Shown piece by piece: positions 60,895 to 64,000 of a stretch of DNA of 64,000 nt; the first letter of the stretch is position 1; every line of letters starts with the position of its first letter. Made by a program: the position numbers and the translations under genes. The stretch comes from Chloranthus sessilifolius (Eukaryota > Streptophyta > Magnoliopsida > Chloranthales > Chloranthaceae): NCBI GenBank assembly GCA_021018995.1, contig CM037586.1, positions 146,920,060-146,984,059 on the forward strand. Reading direction: 5' to 3'. The notes under the pieces were generated by a model. It did not search any database, had not been told where the DNA came from, and saw only the letters and a program-made list of their open reading frames with translations.

Positions 60895-61300
60895 CAAGGT
60901 ATCGACTCTTTAATATGTCATTATCGACTAGTTACAAAGTCGTTATCGATTATTTACAAAGTCGTTACCGACTATATACGAAGCCGTTAACGACTCTGTA
61001 TGAAATCGGTATCAACTATTTACGAAGTCGGTATCGACTCTATAATAGATCGTTATCGACTCTGTATGAAATCGATATCAACTATTTACGAAGTCGGTAT
61101 CGACTCTATAATAGATCGTTATCGACTCTGTATGAAATCGGTATCAACTATTTACGAAGTCGGTATCGACTCTATAATAGATCGTTATCGACTATTTACG
61201 AAGTCGGTATCGACTATTTACAAAGTCGTCATTGACTCCTTAATGAATCGGTATCGACCCTCTATGAAATCGCTATCAACTCGTTAAGCAGTCGATGGTT
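60895..61300. repeat. 22-bp palindromic array B4 with 66-bp higher-order repeat (intron)
   Basis: The longest array, about eighteen units. From 61015 to 61205 three 22-bp units form a 66-bp repeat (GTCGGTATCGAC, ATCGTTATCGAC, ATCGGTATCAAC) present in nearly identical copies. Because 66 is a multiple of three, open frames run through it by chance. It lies in the intron before the coiled-coil exon, as array A1 does. Confidence 0.95.
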
Positions 61301-62264
61301 GAATTCAATCTATATCCTTAACTTTATAAATTTGAATTATCAAATAGACATTATACCTTGCTATTCAACATCTTTCCGTAAGTGTAGCCTTTGATCCTCG
61401 ATTGCGCCTTGTCCGACCATTTCAACAATCGTGGGAAAGGGTCCTTAAGGGTTGTCCGTACAAGCGAGATTTCTAGCAGCATCTTGTAAGCCCACCATTA
61501 AAGTACATATATGCATCCATATGTGTTATACACCTTGAAGCCTTTATCCATTTCGGCAGTCTTTCTATTCACCACGCCCTTCATTATATACTCGATCAAG
61601 TCATGGTACACATGGAGACCCCACAGAGTTCGATTGAAGTTCTCGACGTCATCGATAAGGTCGACGTGGTCTTCCGCCAGTTGATGGTGGGACCCGAGAA
61701 AAAAAAATATACACAGCACAAATAGAAGAGGCAACTTTACGAAGTCGTCATCACTTTCCACTCACCTAATTGCACCATCTATATAAGACCGAAGAATTTT
61801 TTCAGTAGGTATTCTACGAAAATATTTGTATCAAATGGTTTGTTCTTCTGGTGGTTTAACGGACGGGTTATACTTTTCGAGGTCAACTACGGCAAGGCTC
61901 AATATCAATGCAATGTCCAACTTTCAAAGATAGACATCAGACTTTCCAATTCGAAAGTGGTTTTTTTTTATCTAAAAAGTCAACATCTCATCAACCACAT
62001 CTCCAAGAAATCTCACACCCTTAGGAATTTGAAATATTCTACCAAAAACTGATGCTCTCAACAACTCCTTTCGCCTTGAGCTAGCGTCTTCATAGAGATT
62101 CCAAATGGCACTGGGAGAACATTTGGCAACAGTCCGGTGTACGACCATCTTGACAGCTTAATAAAATGAACTGTAATAAAAAGAAATGAGTGAGTCCCAT
62201 ATTAACACGAATTGTTTAAATTTTAAATGAACTGTACTATATAATCAAGCGGAGATAATGATAT

Positions 62265-62425
62265 CAATTATATATATAGTTGATATCGATTGTATATACA
62301 ATCGTTATCGACTATATATATAATCGATAACGATCGTATATACAATCGTTATCGACTCTATAGACAGTCGATAACGATTGTAAATATAGTCGATATCAAC
62401 TATATATATAATCGCCTCGTCGGAT
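62265..62425. repeat. 22-bp palindromic array B5 (upstream of the ULP-like gene)
   Basis: About seven units (TTGATATCGA, TCGTTATCGA, TCGATAACGA, TCGATATCAA) at 22-bp pitch, upstream of the ULP-like ATG at 62148. Confidence 0.92.
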
Positions 62426-62973
62426 GTGAGCTGGATCAATACGAGATTTGTCATGAGACTAGAGATCGTCGATAACGGATGTCCACCCTGCAACCTTAAT
62501 GGTATCCTTTTTGAGAAGTCTTTTGTAGGCGGCGATAAGCCCCTTTTATAGGTGCACAAGAAATCTTCTAACATTCGGATTACTCGACGTTATGGAGAAA
62601 TTATTTTTTCCTATAAATCTAACGCACATCGAAAGTGTCTCGAGTAAACGAAACTCTATTCCCCATTAAGATAGTGCACAATGACTACATGTGTAGGATT
62701 ATGTTTCCCACTACGTTAGTGCACAACGGCTACATGGCCACACGTGCCAACGCTTCTCACTTGGCCATGAAAGCCGTTAAAAATATATATAATATTTTCT
62801 CCTATTATTTTTAATACATATTTTATGAAAGTATTTTCAGTTATAAGATTTTTCACGCTCTTGGCGGATATGTCCTTCACAACTAAAATTTAGATCATGA
62901 GATTTTTCGTGCTTAAAAAAAAATTCGATTTACTCTTCATGATAAAACAGTAAGTGCTTGACAGTTTCATGAC
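62426..62973. other. MULE end region and gene-free spacer
   Basis: No gene found. The right end of the MULE should lie here (about 62570), but neither an inverted repeat nor a duplication was found. Confidence 0.4.
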
Positions 62974-64000
62974 TCAGGCGTCCCTAAGTCCCATTAAGTT
63001 AAATTGCTTTGAAAAAATGTACGCACTAAGACTTTTAGTCAAAGGGTCAGCGATCATATCGCTTGAACATAAATGACTCACAGTCACTTCACCTTTCTCA
63101 ATTACATCTTGAATGTAGTGATAATGTACTTCAATGTGCTTACCTTTTGAGCTATTTGACCCACTTTCAATTAATCTAATTGCAGCTTTATTGTCACAAA
63201 ATATGTGCACAGGCTCGTCGGCTATATCTAGCTCTATATCAGCTATGAAGTATTTTATCCAGACGGAATAAGTACAATCAGTACTACATGCTATATACTC
63301 AGCTTCCTAAGTATGACGGACAACACAACCCTGTTTCTTACTAGACCAAGAAACAGCACCACCTCTAAAGAGGAATATATGAGCTGAAGTAGATTTTATG
63401 TCATCTTTATCCCCAGCATGATCAGCATCCGAATAGCTTTGAACCTTAAGCTCATTAGCTTGAAAACATAGTTTAAGATATTTTGTTCCTTTTAAATATC
63501 TCAATATTCATTTCGTTGCTTGCTAGTGCTTAAGACTCGAGTTTCTTTAATATCTACTAACCACATTTATTGTAAAACTAAGAACGGGTCTAGTACACAT
63601 CATAGCATACATCAAGCTCCCAACAGCTTGAGTATAAGGAACATTCAATTTATTTTATTCATCTGATAGACAATAATTTTTACTTAATTTTAATCTTTTT
63701 TTCTATGGGAGTTGACACAGGATGGGAGTTGTCCATATTAAATCGTTTTAAAATAGTTTATATGTATCTTTCTTGGCCTAGGTATAACATTTTAGTTTCT
63801 CTGTCTCTAATTATTTTTATACCTAGAACAAATGATGTCTCTCCCATGCCTTTCATCTCAAATTGATAACTCAGTCAGGATTTAGTTTTCTCAATCATTT
63901 TCAAATCATTTTCAGCTATAAAAATGTCATCTACGTATAAAGACATTATTGTAAAAATACTCCCACTTTTCAATACATATACACAATGATCAAATTAATT
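62974..64000 (-). pseudogene. Ty1/copia RT-RNase H fragment (extends past the window)
   Basis: On the minus strand: decayed RT from the right edge, then the connection MRYLKGTKYLKLCF (63504) and RNase H (QSYSDADHAGDKDDIKSTS and FRGGAVSWSSKKQ). Next come IFCDNKAAIRLIES, KGKHIEVHYHYIQD, DMIADPLTKSLS and FNLMGLRDA near 62974. These are the classic 3' end of a copia pol. Frames break near 63300 and repeatedly beyond 63505, so it is a relic; which family is not clear. Confidence 0.88.

Larger units (their letters stand above)
58388..62148 (-). pseudogene. MULE-borne ULP-like cysteine protease gene, copy B
   Basis: From ATG 62148: DUF1985-like region (IPKGVRFLGDVVDEML, SLAVVDLEKYN, KLPLLFVLCIFFF, ENFNRTLWGLHVYHDLI, WAYKMLLEIS) to 61357; coiled-coil exon 60832-60258; Lys/Pro-rich exon about 60174-59732; a short exon about 59650-59567; exon 59191-58970; His exon about 58930-58805; and Cys exon ending at 58388. 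The last holds PRQTNSSDCGVVV with Gln and Cys (58577-58579) intact. The His box reads LYWALTIV, with Tyr (58887-58889) in place of catalytic His. One base is lost just before it, its acceptor is AA not AG, and a donor near 59731 is GG not GT. The DUF1985 part has stops. Non-functional. DUF1985 plus C48 peptidase is a known pairing in plant transposon-linked genes. Confidence 0.82.
25311..62570 (+). mobile_element. Mutator-like element, copy B, carrying a nested retrotransposon cluster
   Basis: Begins GGGAAATTTA and follows copy A (reversed) through the terminal region, array B1, a broken transposase gene (25986-28587, then 57801-57951), array B2, a ULP-like gene on the minus strand (62148-58388) and array B5 near 62270-62425. 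Without the 29.2-kb insertion it would be about 8 kb. The right end could not be fixed: no complement of GGGAAATTTA was found, and 62570 is an estimate. A lack of clear terminal inverted repeats is known in some plant MULE groups. Confidence 0.8.

Noticed and set aside
60915..61287. Open frames of 95-106 codons with repeating SRYRLYNRSLSTLYEI-type peptide
   Set aside because: They run through array B4. The 66-bp cycle is divisible by three, so frames stay open by chance; the array lies between a splice donor and acceptor.
1..64000. tRNA, rRNA or other structured RNA genes
   Set aside because: None was recognised. The only tRNA-related sequence is the primer binding site at 30091-30112.

Overview
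This is plant nuclear DNA. The coding sequence is split by introns, and the window is full of Mutator-like (MULE), Athila-type Ty3/gypsy, Ty1/copia, LINE, CACTA and MITE sequences with (AT)n microsatellites. The species cannot be told from the sequence. Only one gene looks like an intact host gene: a BODYGUARD-type alpha/beta hydrolase on the minus strand at 6121-9730, with four exons and 479 codons.

Layout. 1-5417: copy A of a MULE (minus orientation, left end outside the window), carrying a two-ORF transposase gene and a convergent ULP-like (C48 peptidase) gene. 5418-11100: the hydrolase gene and its flanks. 11100-18030: gene-free DNA with a fold-back repeat cluster, several MITEs and a near-complete 0.7-kb palindrome. 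18033-19855: a probable LTR. 19981-24440: a 5'-truncated LINE split by a solo LTR (21600-23729). 24474-25010: a copia integrase relic. 25311 to about 62570: copy B of the same MULE (plus orientation), with its transposase gene split by a nest of retrotransposons. 62974-64000: a copia RNase H/RT fragment leaving the window.

The nest is four levels deep, and each insertion has matching ends. MULE B contains Athila-like element 1 (28588-57800, duplication GAGAC). That contains Athila-like element 2 (33897-51028, minus orientation, duplication TTCTC). That contains a solo LTR (37354-39862, duplication ATTTA). MULE copy A still carries the empty site for the first insertion. Element 2 keeps an uninterrupted 1320-codon protease-RT-RNase H-integrase frame, while its gag is broken by stops.

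The most unusual feature is a class of short palindrome arrays. The MULE has arrays of TCG-N4-CGA words at a strict 22-bp pitch in nearly every non-coding interval (introns, the gap between genes, subterminal regions) and none in exons. The Athila elements and the three related solo or probable LTRs have arrays with a similar pitch (about 20-22 bp) but different palindromes (TCGATCGATCGA, TCGATTAATCGA, CGCTCGAGCG). In the three related LTRs the arrays occupy the same place, so the word appears to be swapped while the architecture stays. This resembles the tandem VANC target motifs of Arabidopsis VANDAL MULEs (sequence-specific anti-silencing), but that link is inference.
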